Shown here one piece after another: positions 51,731-61,394 of a stretch of DNA of 64,000 nucleotides. Position 1 is the stretch's first letter, and every line of letters begins with the position of its first letter. The position numbers and the translations under genes were made by a program. Where the stretch lies: the NCBI GenBank assembly GCA_900316105.1, contig ONBR01000004.1, positions 38,162-102,161 of the forward strand, given 5' to 3'. Below the pieces are notes generated by a model. That model ran no database searches. It was not told where the DNA came from and saw only the letters and a list, made by a program, of their open reading frames with translations. Origin of the DNA: an uncultured Olsenella sp. (lineage in GTDB: Bacteria > Actinomycetota > Coriobacteriia > Coriobacteriales > Atopobiaceae).

Positions 51731-53403
51731 TACTCGTCCTCCTTCGATGCCGCGGCGTTCTGTGCCAGGCGGCTGGCCAGGCTGCGGATGCGCGCGTCAC
51801 AGCGGTAGGCCGCCGGGCCGGCAAAGAATCGCGCGGTGCATTCCAAGACGTCGTCCACGATCACCAGGTCGTTCTCCCTCAGGGTCGTGCCCGTGGCCGT
51901 GATGTCGACAATGCGGTCAGTCATGCCCACGATGGGGCCAAGCTCGATGTTGCCGTGGAGCTGGACGATGTCCACCTGCTGGCCGATCGAGTCGTAGTAG
52001 CGCTGGGTGATACGGGGGTACTTGGTGGCGACGCGCACCGTGCCGCGCCAGCCGTAGGCGCGCTCGGCTGCGCCAGCCTTTGTCCGGGGCTCAGCCACCA
52101 CGAAGCGACAGGCGCCAAAGCCCAGGTCCACCAGCTGGAGAAGGTCGACGTTGGCCTCGATGATGGAATCGTTGCCGCAGATGCCGCAATCGGCTCCGCC
52201 ATGGGCGACGAAGATGGGCGCGTCCTGGGCACGAACGATGATGTACTCGTAGTCGCCCTCGCGAATGACCAGCTTGCGGCCGGGATCGCGCAGATCGTCG
52301 ACGGGCAGGCCTGCCTCCTCCAGTACGCGAATGGCGTCGTCCTTGAGCGAGCCCTTGGGCACGGCGATGCGCAGGGGGCGCTCGGCCAGGCGGACGCCAG
52401 GCGTCACGACGCCGGACTCGCCCTCCTCACCCAGAATCTCCTGCAGGCGCTCCAGGGAGCACATGAAGCCGCAGGCAGAGACCCCAGGGCGACCCTGGTT
52501 TGCCAGGACCGCATCGTAGCGCCCGCCCGAGGCGATGGAGGCGGCGATGCCCTCCGAGTAGCCCTTGAAGATGATGCCCGTGTAGTAGTCAAAGGAGTTG
52601 ATGATGGAGAAGTCAAAGGTCAGATGCCCCTGCTCCACCAGGTCGGGGAGCTTGGCCACCAGGGTCCTGAGCTCGGCAGTACCGCGGCCCTTGACGGGAG
52701 CGTCTGCCTCGTCCAAAAGCTGGTCGATGGTGTCGATGACCTCGAGACCACCCTCCAGGCGGACCACCTGTCGCAGGGCATCGGCGGCCTGCCGGGAAAG
52801 GGTAGGCGTGCGGGCCACGAGCTCGTCCAGACCGACGAGGTCGGACTTGTGAACCAGACCCAGGGCCTCCTCGGTGAAGTCCCTGGAAGGCGAGCAGGCA
52901 TCCAGCAGGGTGGTCAGAGGTGAGACGGAACCGCAGACGATGCGCCAGTCGGGAACATCGAGCCTATCCAGGACCTCCGCCAGGAGAGAGACCATCTCGA
53001 CCTCGGGGTCCTCGTCCGTCGTACCGAAGCGCTCGACGCCCAGCTGGGTGAACTGACGGGGCTGACCCTTGAGTGAGGAGGATTCGCGCACCACCGGAGC
53101 GCTGTAGCGCAGGCGCAGGGGAAGCTTGTCCGTACCGCAGCGGGTGGCCACCATGCGGGCCACGGGAAGGGTCAGGTCGGGACGCAGGACCAGGAGGCTT
53201 CGGTCCGTGTCAAAGAGCTGGAAGGGAGAGTCCTGCAGACGACCGCCGCCCTCCAGGGCACTGCGGTATTCCAGGAGTGGGGTCTCGATGGGCAGATAAC
53301 CATGCTCCGAGAAGCAGGCCCTCACCGTATCGGTAATGCGCTCACGGGCGAGCGCCTCGGAAGGCAAAATGTCCCTAAAGCCACGCGGAGTACCTGCCAG
53401 CAC
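51730..53403 (-). CDS. hisG: Fused HisZ-HisG, ATP phosphoribosyltransferase regulatory and catalytic domains in one chain
   Basis: This protein (557 residues from GTG 53403) joins an N-terminal HisZ module, a histidyl-tRNA-synthetase-like regulatory subunit (TPRGFRDILPSEA, LRPDLTLPVARM, REFTQLGVERFG-like core, FDYYTGIIFKGY), to a C-terminal short-form HisG (LRIAVPKGSLKDDAIRVLEEAG through VDITATGTTLRENDL). The junction falls about 345-358 residues from the more upstream GTG. Short HisG normally needs separate HisZ; here both are one polypeptide leading the his operon, so it catalyses and regulates the first step. GTG 53403 has an AAGGGAG site; GTG 53454 would add 17 residues but lacks one. Confidence 0.93.
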   Translation of the reverse strand: MLAGTPRGFRDILPSEALARERITDTVRACFSEHGYLPIETPLLEYRSALEGGGRLQDSPFQLFDTDRSLLVLRPDLTLPVARMVATRCGTDKLPLRLRYSAPVVRESSSLKGQPRQFTQLGVERFGTTDEDPEVEMVSLLAEVLDRLDVPDWRIVCGSVSPLTTLLDACSPSRDFTEEALGLVHKSDLVGLDELVARTPTLSRQAADALRQVVRLEGGLEVIDTIDQLLDEADAPVKGRGTAELRTLVAKLPDLVEQGHLTFDFSIINSFDYYTGIIFKGYSEGIAASIASGGRYDAVLANQGRPGVSACGFMCSLERLQEILGEEGESGVVTPGVRLAERPLRIAVPKGSLKDDAIRVLEEAGLPVDDLRDPGRKLVIREGDYEYIIVRAQDAPIFVAHGGADCGICGNDSIIEANVDLLQLVDLGFGACRFVVAEPRTKAGAAERAYGWRGTVRVATKYPRITQRYYDSIGQQVDIVQLHGNIELGPIVGMTDRIVDITATGTTLRENDLVIVDDVLECTARFFAGPAAYRCDARIRSLASRLAQNAAASKEDE

Positions 53404-53419
53404 GTCCTGCTCCCTTCGG

Positions 53420-53438
53420 CTTTCGCCAGAGGCGAAAG
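53420..53438 (-). promoter_or_regulatory. Hairpin just upstream of the hisZG ribosome site
   Basis: CTTTCGCC-TCT-GGCGAAAG forms a perfect 8-bp stem ending a few bases before the AAGGGAG ribosome site of hisZG. It may influence translation start. I see no T-box motif or His-rich leader peptide upstream, and nothing else recognisable in 53439-53582. Confidence 0.4.
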
Positions 53439-53582
53439 ATAGATTTTCAGACACTTTAGAAGGGTAAATGCTAACGTCCCCGCAGCTGAAAAGTCTAATG
53501 GGATAGAAACATTGAGACCTGACCGGTACAGTTTCTGCAATTTGAACGAGAATGCGGCCACTACCAGGGTAAACGCAGGCAA

Positions 53583-53623
53583 CAAAGAAGGCGGGCGACC
53601 CAGGACCGAACCCGGGTCGCCCG
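53583..53623 (-). terminator. Hairpin with weak T-tract between uvrA and hisZG
   Basis: On the minus strand CGGGCGACCC and GGGTCGCCCG form a perfect 10-bp stem (53592-53623), followed by CTTCTTTGTT. It lies 40 bp past the uvrA stop and separates uvrA from the his operon. Confidence 0.8.
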
Positions 53624-53662
53624 TCTCTTCATACCCTCCGTGCAGGAGGCCGCAAGGGTCCC

Positions 53663-56566
53663 TTAGCCCCTGACGCGCTCCCCCGCCATGCGGTTCCGGT
53701 CGCGCTCCAGGATGGGAGCCAGGTACTGGCCCGTGTAGGACTCGGGCACCTGGGCGATCTCCTCGGGGGTGCCGTAGGCGACCACCGTGCCGCCGCCCTC
53801 GCCGCCCTCGGGACCCATGTCGATGATGCGGTCAGCCATCTTTATCACGTCCAGGTTGTGCTCGATGACCAGGACGGTGTTGCCAGCGTCGACCAGCTTC
53901 TCCAGGACCTCCACCAGCATGCGGACGTCCTCGAAGTGCAGGCCCGTCGTGGGCTCGTCCAGAATGTAGAAGGTCTTTCCCGTCTGCTGACGGTGAAGCT
54001 CCTTTGCCAGCTTCACGCGCTGGGCCTCGCCGCCGGACAGGGTGGTGGCGGGCTGTCCCAGGTGGATGTAGCCCAGGCCCACGTCGTAGAGGGTCTGGAG
54101 TTTCTTCTTTATCCTGGGGATGTTGCCAAAGAAGGCGAGGGCTTCGGTGACCGTCATATCCAGGACGTCCGAGATGGACTTGCCGTGGTAGGTGACCTCC
54201 AGGGTCTCGCGATTGTAACGCTTGCCGTGACAGACCTCGCAGGGCACGTAGATATCCGGCAGGAAGTTCATCTCGATCTTTATCTGGCCGTCGCCCTTGC
54301 AGGCCTCGCAGCGGCCGCCTGGGACGTTGAAGGAGAAGCGCCCGGGGCTGTAGCCGCGCGCACGGCTCTCCGGCGTGGAAGCATAGAGGTTGCGCAGGTC
54401 GTCCCAAAGGCCGATGTAGGTAGCCGGGTTGGAGCGCGGCGTGCGGCCGATTGGGCTCTGGTCGATGTCGATGACCTTGTCGACGATCTTTCGGCCCTCC
54501 CCGTCCACCAGGCCCTCCAGCTTGCGGTAGGGGCCCACCACGCGCTGGGAGTGATGGACGGCGTTGGTGAGGGCAGGGGCCAGAGTATCCGTGACCAGGG
54601 AGGACTTGCCCGAGCCAGAGACGCCGGTGACCACCGTGAGGGTGCCCAGCTCGACCTTTATGTTCACGTTCTTGAGGTTGTTGGCGCGGGCCCCCGTGAG
54701 CTTGACGGAGCCACGGCGGGGCATGCGCCGCTTCTCGGGAAGCTCGATCAGACGCTTGCCCGTCAGGTAGGAGCCCGTCAGGGACTCGGGGTTGGCCATG
54801 ATTTCTTCGGGGGTACCGGCGGCAACGACCTTTCCGCCCAGCTCGCCAGCTCCAGGGCCCATGTCGATCACGTAGTCGGCGGCGCGGATGGTGTCCTCGT
54901 CGTGCTCCACCACGATGACCGTGTTGCCCTGGTCGCGCAGGCGCTTGAGGGTGGCGATCAGGCGGTCGTTGTCGCGCTGGTGTAGGCCGATAGAGGGCTC
55001 GTCCAGGATGTAGAGGACGCCCATGAGACCGGCACCGATCTGAGTGGCCAGGCGGATGCGCTGTGCCTCGCCGCCGGATAGGGTGGTGGCCGAACGGCTG
55101 AGCGTCAGGTAGTCCAGGCCCACGTTGACCATGAAGCGCAGGCGGGCAACGATCTCCTTGACGATGGCGGCGCCGATGAGCTGCTGGCGCTCGGTCAGTT
55201 CCAGGTGGTCAAAGAAGTCCAGGCTGTCCTTGCAGGACATGTCGCAGACTTCCTGGATGTTCTTGTCCCCCACCGTGACGGCCAGGTACTCGGGCTTCAG
55301 GCGGGCACCGTGGCAGGTCGGGCAAGGCACCTCGCGGATGAACTTCTCGTAGTGGGCGCGCATGGTCTCGGAAGTGGTCTCCTGGTACTTCTCAAAGAGG
55401 ATGGAGCGGACGCCGCTGAACTTGGTGGACCAGGAGGTGTTGCGGCCATCGCGGGTGTGGTAGTTCACCTGGACCTTGGTCTCGCCCAGGCCGTCTAAGA
55501 GGGCACGCTGGGTCTTCTTCTTTAGGTCCTGCCAGGGGGTGTTGGGGTCCTCGCCCATGTGGCGGACGACAGCGTCCAGGATCTGGGGATAGTAGTTGGA
55601 GTGGCCAAAGATCGAGCCAAAGACCCCGCCGGCGACCGACAGGGAGGGGTCCTCGATCAGGGCCTCGGCGTCCACGATCCTGCGCGTACCGATTCCGTCG
55701 CAGTCGGGACAGGCGCCGTAGGGGGCGTTGAAGGAGAAGTCGCGCGGCTGCAGGTCATCGATGGAGTGACCGTGCTCGGGGCAGGCCAGGGCCAGGGAGT
55801 ACTGGAGGAGCTCGCCCTCGGTGCCCTCGGGGGCATCTCGGTCAGGCAGGAGGTAGAAGCCCACGCGGCCTTCGGCCAGGCGGGTGGCGGTCTCCACTGC
55901 CTCGGCTATGCGGCCCAGGCTGTTCTCTCGGATGACCACACGGTCCACGACGACCTCGATGGAGTGCTTGTACTTCTTGTCCAGCTTGATCTGGTCGCCG
56001 CCCAGGTCCATGACCTCGCCATCCACGCGGACGCGGCTGAAACCCTCCCGAGACAGGTCCTCGAAGAGTTTTGTGTACTCGCCCTTGCGACCCAGGACCA
56101 CGGGCGCCAGAACCAGGGCTCGCTTGCCCTGACCCGCCTCCAGGACCTTGTCCGCCACCTGGTCGGTGGTCTGTCGCTCGATCACGCGGCCGCACTCCGG
56201 GCAGTGGGGCGTGCCCACACGAGCAAAGAGAAGACGCAGGTAGTCGTAGATCTCCGTGACCGTGCCCACCGTGGAGCGGGGGTTCCTGGAGGTGGTCTTT
56301 TGGTCGATGGAGACTGCGGGCGACAGGCCGTCGATGGAGTCCAGGTCAGGCTTGTCCATCTGACCCAGGAACATGCGGGCGTAAGACGAGAGGGACTCCA
56401 CGTAGCGGCGCTGGCCCTCGGCATAGATGGTGTCAAAGGCCAGGCTGGACTTGCCCGAGCCCGAGAGGCCCGTAATCACGACCAGCTTGTCGCGGGGGAT
56501 GGTAACGTCGACGTCGCACAGGTTGTGCTCGCGCGCGCCGCGGATGACGATGGATTCTGATGCCAT
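53663..56566 (-). CDS. uvrA: Excinuclease ABC subunit A
   Basis: This 967-residue DNA-damage sensor of nucleotide excision repair has two ABC ATPase modules, each with a Walker A ([15 protein letters not shown] near the start and [15 protein letters not shown] in the second half) and signature [12 protein letters not shown] / [12 protein letters not shown]. Zinc sites include [18 protein letters not shown], and [11 protein letters not shown] with [12 protein letters not shown] 56566 follows GAGGTG. It lies alone, divergent from mrp. Confidence 0.97.
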   Translation of the reverse strand: MASESIVIRGAREHNLCDVDVTIPRDKLVVITGLSGSGKSSLAFDTIYAEGQRRYVESLSSYARMFLGQMDKPDLDSIDGLSPAVSIDQKTTSRNPRSTVGTVTEIYDYLRLLFARVGTPHCPECGRVIERQTTDQVADKVLEAGQGKRALVLAPVVLGRKGEYTKLFEDLSREGFSRVRVDGEVMDLGGDQIKLDKKYKHSIEVVVDRVVIRENSLGRIAEAVETATRLAEGRVGFYLLPDRDAPEGTEGELLQYSLALACPEHGHSIDDLQPRDFSFNAPYGACPDCDGIGTRRIVDAEALIEDPSLSVAGGVFGSIFGHSNYYPQILDAVVRHMGEDPNTPWQDLKKKTQRALLDGLGETKVQVNYHTRDGRNTSWSTKFSGVRSILFEKYQETTSETMRAHYEKFIREVPCPTCHGARLKPEYLAVTVGDKNIQEVCDMSCKDSLDFFDHLELTERQQLIGAAIVKEIVARLRFMVNVGLDYLTLSRSATTLSGGEAQRIRLATQIGAGLMGVLYILDEPSIGLHQRDNDRLIATLKRLRDQGNTVIVVEHDEDTIRAADYVIDMGPGAGELGGKVVAAGTPEEIMANPESLTGSYLTGKRLIELPEKRRMPRRGSVKLTGARANNLKNVNIKVELGTLTVVTGVSGSGKSSLVTDTLAPALTNAVHHSQRVVGPYRKLEGLVDGEGRKIVDKVIDIDQSPIGRTPRSNPATYIGLWDDLRNLYASTPESRARGYSPGRFSFNVPGGRCEACKGDGQIKIEMNFLPDIYVPCEVCHGKRYNRETLEVTYHGKSISDVLDMTVTEALAFFGNIPRIKKKLQTLYDVGLGYIHLGQPATTLSGGEAQRVKLAKELHRQQTGKTFYILDEPTTGLHFEDVRMLVEVLEKLVDAGNTVLVIEHNLDVIKMADRIIDMGPEGGEGGGTVVAYGTPEEIAQVPESYTGQYLAPILERDRNRMAGERVRG

Positions 56567-56687
56567 GGGCACCTCATGTATGGACAGGGGGACGAAGCCC
56601 CAGGTTTTCTTCCTTCCTAAGTCTAGCCAATTGCCCCGACGGAAAGAATCGCGGGGATGTCGATTCTCGGGCGTCGATTCTCGGGAT

Positions 56688-56752
56688 GTCGATTAAGCTC
56701 GAGTTTTGGGCGAAATCCCTGCATTTCGAGGCGAAACTCGAGCTTAATCGAC
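56688..56752. repeat. Long inverted repeat between uvrA and mrp
   Basis: Perfect 19-bp arms (56688-56706 and 56734-56752, GTCGATTAAGCTCGAGTTT and complement) enclose 27 bp. Two extra partial copies of the arm start (GTCGATTCTCGGG) precede it. It could contain an operator or be a mobile palindrome. Confidence 0.8.
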
Positions 56753-56827
56753 ACCATCGCCAGTCTGCCGCTGCCCACTCCCGTCCCTCCGCGATTCCCC
56801 ACGTTTGGGTAGAATCAACCTGCATGC

Positions 56828-56861
56828 AAAAAAGCGGGCGTCCGCACCCGGCACCGCCCGC
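56828..56861 (-). terminator. Terminator-like hairpin pointing toward uvrA
   Basis: On the minus strand GCGGGCG pairs with CGCCCGC across a 14-nt loop and is followed by six Ts. It lies in the mrp leader, so on the minus strand it would stop antisense transcripts before uvrA rather than end a gene. Confidence 0.6.
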
Positions 56862-56878
56862 CAGAGAGAGGATTTTTC

Positions 56879-57745
56879 ATGGCAGAGATCTCAGACAAGG
56901 ACAGGGAGGAGATTCGCCGCGAGTTCGACCAGGCGCGCGGCAAGGGCTCCCAGCAGCAGGAGGGCCCGCAGGTCTTCCAGACCGCGCCCGGCTCTTCCAT
57001 CAAGCACGTGATCGGCGTCGTCTCCGGAAAGGGTGGCGTGGGCAAGTCCCTGGTCACGGGCGCCCTGGCCGTCGAACTCAAGCGTGCCGGAAAGAAGGTC
57101 GCCATCCTGGACGCCGACATCACCGGCCCCTCCATCCCAAAGATGTTCGGCATGTCCGGTGCCCGCGCCACCGCCACTGACGAGCGCCTGAACCCGGTCC
57201 TGTCCGTAGGCGGCATCGAGGTCATGAGCATCAACCTGGTGCTGGAGCATGAGACCGACCCCGTCCTCTGGCGTGGCCCCATGCTCATGGGCGTCCTTCG
57301 CCAGTTCTTCGAGGAGTGCAACTGGGGCGATATCGACTACCTCCTGGTGGACATGCCTCCCGGAACCGGTGACGTGGCCCTGACCGTCTTCCAGAGCATG
57401 CCTCTGGACGGCGTGGTCATCGTCTCCTCCCCCCAGGACCTGGTCCAGATGGTCGTCTCCAAGGCCGTCAACATGGCAGCCATGATGAACGTCCCCGTGG
57501 TCGGCCTGGTGGAGAACATGAGCTGGCTCCCCTGCCCCCACTGCGGCGAGCGCGTGGAGCCCTTTGGTCCCAGCCGCCTCAAGGAGACCGCCGACTACTA
57601 TGGCATCGTTGCCCTGGACCAGCTGCCCATCGACCCCCAGATCGCAAAGTCCTGCGACGAGGGCAACTTCGAGGAGGTCCTGCCCGAGGGCTTCGTGGCC
57701 CAGGCCGTCGACCAGATTCTGGCCCACGAGGAGCTTTCGGAGTAG
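56879..57745 (+). CDS. Mrp/NBP35-family iron-sulfur cluster carrier ATPase
   Basis: This 288-residue P-loop protein has a deviant Walker A (VVSGKGGVGKSLVTG), LLVDMPPGTGDVALTV as Walker B region, and the C-terminal CPHC motif in WLPCPHCGERVEP that bridges an iron-sulfur cluster between two monomers. It assembles or carries Fe-S clusters to target enzymes. There is no N-terminal DUF59 domain, unlike many bacterial Mrp proteins. It overlaps in transcription with the FAD oxidoreductase gene that starts 3 bp after its stop, suggesting an operon. Confidence 0.93.
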   Translation: MAEISDKDREEIRREFDQARGKGSQQQEGPQVFQTAPGSSIKHVIGVVSGKGGVGKSLVTGALAVELKRAGKKVAILDADITGPSIPKMFGMSGARATATDERLNPVLSVGGIEVMSINLVLEHETDPVLWRGPMLMGVLRQFFEECNWGDIDYLLVDMPPGTGDVALTVFQSMPLDGVVIVSSPQDLVQMVVSKAVNMAAMMNVPVVGLVENMSWLPCPHCGERVEPFGPSRLKETADYYGIVALDQLPIDPQIAKSCDEGNFEEVLPEGFVAQAVDQILAHEELSE

Positions 57746-57748
57746 GCA

Positions 57749-59002
57749 TTGGCTAGAAAGACTTCTGGAGGAAAAAAGAAGTTCTCGCGCTCTCAGCGCC
57801 GCACGCAGCTGCTCGAAAGGGCAGTTGTCCTGCGTGTGCCCGCAAGGACTGACGTCTGCGTGGTCGGTGGCGGCGCCGCCGGCCTTGTGGCTGCCACCTG
57901 TGCGGCGGAGGCTGGCGCCTCTGTAGTCCTGCTGGAGCGGGACCTGGAGTGCGGGCGGACCATCCTGGCCACGGGAAACGGCCGCTGCAACTTCTGCAAC
58001 GTGGACCTGGACCTCAGGCGCTACCGCCACCCCGACTTCGTGGGGCAGGTCTTTGGCGAAAGGCCCCTGGATGAGGTCCTGACCTTCTGGAGGGACTGTG
58101 GCCTGCGCTGGAGCCTGGAGGAAGACCGTCTCTATCCCCTCTCCAGACGAGCCGCCAGCGTGAGAAACGTGCTCCTCGCCCGCGTGCGCCGCTCGGGCGC
58201 GATTCTGGCACCTGCCAGGACCGTGGTCTCCTGCAAGAGAGTCACAGACGGCTTTGAGCTGGGATTTTCCCTGGAAGGCAGCGGTGCCGTGCAGACCCTC
58301 CGCGCTAGGCGCGTCATCTGGGCCGCAGGTGGTCTGCATGCCACGGTGGAGGCGGACCTGAGCCCGCTGGGCCTGGCCTCCACGCCTGGCAGACCCGTCC
58401 TCTGCCCCGTCTCCTGCAAGAGGGACCCCCTCCTGGAGCTCGACGGCAGGCGCTTCCACGGGGCGGTCTCGCTCATCCCCCAGGGCTCGCACTTTCCCTG
58501 CTGGCGAGAGCGCGGCGAAGTGATGCTTCGGGACTATGGCCTTTCGGGCATCGTGGTCTTTGACCTCTCGCGCCGCTGCGCACCAGGGGACGCCGTGGAG
58601 CTCGACATGGCTCCGAACCTCTCGCGCTCCGAGCTCCAGGCCCTCATGGACGACCGGGGCAAGGGAACCTTCCGTCCCGGCTGCCTGGACGGGGTCCTCG
58701 ATCCAGACCTGGCCGCCCTCCTGGAAAGGCTGTCCGCAGGCGACCCACAGAGGCTCATCGACCTCGTCAAGGCCTACCGGCTCACGGTCACGGGCACGGT
58801 CGACGCGGCCCATGCTCAGGTTATGTCGGGAGGTCTGAGCGTCGGGGGCTTCACTGCCCAGACCCTGGAGGCAAAGTCCCAACCGGGCTTCTTTGCCTGT
58901 GGTGAGGCCTTGGACGTGGACGCCGACTGCGGTGGCTTCAACCTGGCCTGGACCTGGAAGAGCGCTATGGTAGCGGGTGGGGCAGCGGCCAGGGATCTGT
59001 AG
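57749..59002 (+). CDS. HI0933/YhiN-like FAD-dependent oxidoreductase
   Basis: This 417-residue flavoprotein has an FAD-binding Rossmann motif (DVCVVGGGAAGLVAATCAAEAGASVVLLER), the family motif GNGRCNFCN, and a C-terminal GFFACGEALDVDADCGGFNLAWTWKSAMVAG. The YhiN/HI0933 group is widespread but poorly characterised. It starts with TTG 57749, placed just after GGAGTAG at the end of mrp, so the two are coupled. The first 30 residues are basic (ARKTSGGKKKFSRSQRR) and extra to the family. Confidence 0.88.
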   Translation: MARKTSGGKKKFSRSQRRTQLLERAVVLRVPARTDVCVVGGGAAGLVAATCAAEAGASVVLLERDLECGRTILATGNGRCNFCNVDLDLRRYRHPDFVGQVFGERPLDEVLTFWRDCGLRWSLEEDRLYPLSRRAASVRNVLLARVRRSGAILAPARTVVSCKRVTDGFELGFSLEGSGAVQTLRARRVIWAAGGLHATVEADLSPLGLASTPGRPVLCPVSCKRDPLLELDGRRFHGAVSLIPQGSHFPCWRERGEVMLRDYGLSGIVVFDLSRRCAPGDAVELDMAPNLSRSELQALMDDRGKGTFRPGCLDGVLDPDLAALLERLSAGDPQRLIDLVKAYRLTVTGTVDAAHAQVMSGGLSVGGFTAQTLEAKSQPGFFACGEALDVDADCGGFNLAWTWKSAMVAGGAAARDL

Positions 59003-59133
59003 GTCCCCGGCGGGTCCAACGCCCCGACGGGCCCAGTGCCCCGACGTGACGTGCCGCAGGGCCGCAGGGCCATACGCATCAGTGACGAGTCGCTAGCCCC
59101 TGCCTGCGCAAGACAAACGAGGAAAGGTCACCC

Positions 59134-60789
59134 ATGCTCGACGTCTCCAACATTCACATTCCCCTGAACAGGCTGGATGGCAGCATCCAGTCCGAGGAGA
59201 GGGTCTTGCGCAAGGCCATCCTGCGTAGGCTGCACCTGACACCGGACGACCTGGCCTCCCTTGAGCCGCGCAAGCGCTCCATCGACGCCCGAAAGAAGAG
59301 CGACATCCGCTTTACCTACACGGTTCGGGTCCAGCTACGCGGAGGCTCCAACGCCGAGCGGGCCCTGCTTCAGCGCCTGGCAAAGCGCCACGACGACAGG
59401 GGCGTTCGCGTTTCTTCCGACAAGCGTTTCGAGCTACCCGCAGAGGTCAAGGGCACGTCTTCGCAGCGACCCATCGTGATCGGCGCAGGCTGCGCGGGCC
59501 TCTTCTGCGCCCTGGCCCTGGCCGAGGCGGGCCTGGAGCCCATCCTAGTGGAGCGTGGGCAGGATGCCAGCCGCCGCACGGCCGACATCCAGCGCTTCAA
59601 TCAGACGGGCCAGCTCGACCCCGAGAGCAACATACAGTTTGGCCTGGGCGGAGCCGGCACCTTCTCTGACGGCAAGCTGGGGACGGGCACAAAGAGCCTG
59701 GCCCACCGCTACATTCTGGAGACCTTCGTGGAGGCGGGCGCCCAGAGGGAGATTCTCTGGGACGCAAAGCCCCACGTAGGCAGCGACGTCCTCCCCCAGG
59801 TGGTCACCAACATCTGCAAGAGGATCACCGACGCGGGCGGCGAGGTCCGCTTTGGCACCAGACTCTGCGGCATGGGCATCTCGGACGGCCACGTGAGGTC
59901 GGTCACCCTGTCGCAGACGGACGACCTGGGCATCAGTCGGGAAGAGACCCTCCCCTGCGACCAGCTGGTACTGGCCTGCGGACACTCAGCCCGCGACGTC
60001 TTTGAACTCCTGCGCGACTCGGGCGTGACCCTGGAAAGAAAGACCTTCGCCATGGGTGTCCGCATCGAGCACTTGCAGGCTACCATCGACCGTGCCCAGT
60101 ACGGACCCGCGGCGGGACACCCCGCCCTGGGGGCATCGCCCTACAAGCTGGTGGCCCACCTGGACAGCGGCCGGACGGCCTACTCCTTCTGCATGTGCCC
60201 AGGCGGCTACGTGGTAGCCGCGGCGTCCGAACCGGACGGCGTGGTTACCAACGGCATGAGCCTGTCCGACCGCGCCGGCACTAACGCGAATTCCGGCCTT
60301 CTGGCCAATGTCTTTCCCGAGGACTTGCCCGGCGAGGACGTACTCGCTGGCGTTGCGCTCCAACGTTCCTGTGAGCGCAGGGCATTCGAGCTGGGTGGGG
60401 GTGGCTACGTGGCACCGGCCCAGCTGGTGGAAGACTTCCTGGAGGGTAGGGCATCGACGGGAGCCGGCCAGGTCCAGCCAACCTATCCGCGTGGCGTGGC
60501 CTGGTCCTCTATCGACGAGTGCCTACCCAGCTACATCACGGACACCCTGCGCAGGGCCATTCCCCTCATGGACCGGAAGCTTCACGGCTTCAATACCGCT
60601 GACGCCGTGCTGACGGGCGTCGAGACCAGGTCCTCCTCCCCCGTCCGCGTGACGCGCGACGAGGAGACCCTGCAGTCCGTGTCGACAGCGGGTCTCTGGC
60701 CCTGCGGCGAGGGCGCGGGCTATGCCGGCGGCATCATGAGCGCTGCCACCGACGGCCTCCGCGTCGCCCTCTCCCTGATGAGTCATTAG
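59134..60789 (+). CDS. FAD-dependent dehydrogenase, COG2509-like
   Basis: This 551-residue flavoprotein has an N-terminal ferredoxin-like basic domain (about 1-105), then an FAD motif (PIVIGAGCAGLFCALALAEAG), NIQFGLGGAGTFSDGKLGTGTKS, and a C-terminal GLWPCGEGAGYAGGIMSAATDGLRVA. The family is common in anaerobes; its substrate is unknown. ATG 59134 follows GAGGAAAGG, 130 bp after the previous flavoprotein gene. The last codons (Ser-His-stop) lie within the first copy of the 30-bp repeat array that follows. Confidence 0.88.
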   Translation: MLDVSNIHIPLNRLDGSIQSEERVLRKAILRRLHLTPDDLASLEPRKRSIDARKKSDIRFTYTVRVQLRGGSNAERALLQRLAKRHDDRGVRVSSDKRFELPAEVKGTSSQRPIVIGAGCAGLFCALALAEAGLEPILVERGQDASRRTADIQRFNQTGQLDPESNIQFGLGGAGTFSDGKLGTGTKSLAHRYILETFVEAGAQREILWDAKPHVGSDVLPQVVTNICKRITDAGGEVRFGTRLCGMGISDGHVRSVTLSQTDDLGISREETLPCDQLVLACGHSARDVFELLRDSGVTLERKTFAMGVRIEHLQATIDRAQYGPAAGHPALGASPYKLVAHLDSGRTAYSFCMCPGGYVVAAASEPDGVVTNGMSLSDRAGTNANSGLLANVFPEDLPGEDVLAGVALQRSCERRAFELGGGGYVAPAQLVEDFLEGRASTGAGQVQPTYPRGVAWSSIDECLPSYITDTLRRAIPLMDRKLHGFNTADAVLTGVETRSSSPVRVTRDEETLQSVSTAGLWPCGEGAGYAGGIMSAATDGLRVALSLMSH

Positions 60790-61112
60790 GGACGGAGCAC
60801 TTTGTCTCAGAGTCAATGAGTCATTGGGGACGGAGCACTTTGTCTCAGAGTCATTGGGGACGGAGCACTTTGTCTCAGAGTCATTGGGGACGGAGCACTT
60901 TGTCTCAGAGACAGTTTGCTCCGTCCCTACTGTCTCATGCACCTACTGTCTCATGCAAAAACGAAAAGAGGGACGGAGCCCCGTGTCAAATAAGACACTA
61001 AGCTCCGTCCCTATTGTCTCTGCGTCCCTATTGTCTCTGCGTCCCTATTGTCTCAGAGACAGTTTGCTCCGTCCCTATTGTCTCAGAGACAGAATGCTCC
61101 GTCCCTAATGTC
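60790..61112. repeat. Array of 30-bp GGGACGGAGC repeats, locus 2, with inverted copies
   Basis: Four plus-orientation units (GGGGACGGAGCACTTTGTCTC type) run to about 60911, then inverted units (GCTCCGTCCCTATTGTCTC type) fill 60920-61112, with a CCCCGTGTCAAATAAGACAC spacer between. The left end overlaps the stop of the flavoprotein gene and the right end overlaps the stop of the PTS IIB gene. Nothing coding is evident. Confidence 0.9.
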
Positions 61113-61394
61113 TCACTCCGGGAGGGCCGCGATGAGCTTGTTGAGCTCTTCCTCCTGGCCCATGCCGGTCAGGAAGGCAACGCCGTTAAAGGTGGGGATG
61201 TCGTACTCGGCGTCAGTCTTGACGACAGCGACGTAGGCATTCGCGCCCTCAAGAGCACCTGGCAGGCTCTCCGCAGCAACTGCTTCGATCTCTGCCTCGA
61301 CGCCCCTCGCAGATAGAAGCTTCTTCAGTCGCGAAGCCACGGCATGCGACGTGGCAACTCCCGCTCCACATGCAACGACGATCTTTGCGGCCAT
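61113..61394 (-). CDS. Orphan PTS IIB subunit (galactitol type)
   Basis: This 93-residue protein has the phosphorylated Cys9 in KIVVACGAGVATSHAVASRL, the loop of galactitol-family IIB domains. It would take phosphate from IIA and pass it to a sugar bound by IIC. No IIA or IIC gene is adjacent in the window, so it is either an orphan, a regulator-linked IIB, or part of a scattered transporter. ATG 61394 follows AGGGGGA. It is divergent from a DeoR regulator gene across 560 bp of AT-rich DNA. Its TGA stop is formed by repeat sequence. Confidence 0.85.
   Translation of the reverse strand: MAAKIVVACGAGVATSHAVASRLKKLLSARGVEAEIEAVAAESLPGALEGANAYVAVVKTDAEYDIPTFNGVAFLTGMGQEEELNKLIAALPE

Noticed and set aside
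53455..53582. T-box or His-rich leader peptide before the his operon
   Set aside because: No T-box motif and no run of His codons behind a ribosome site could be found.
56891..58882. Minus-strand open frame of over 600 codons opposite mrp and the YhiN-like gene
   Set aside because: Both plus-strand genes are strongly supported; the antisense frame is a GC-bias artefact.
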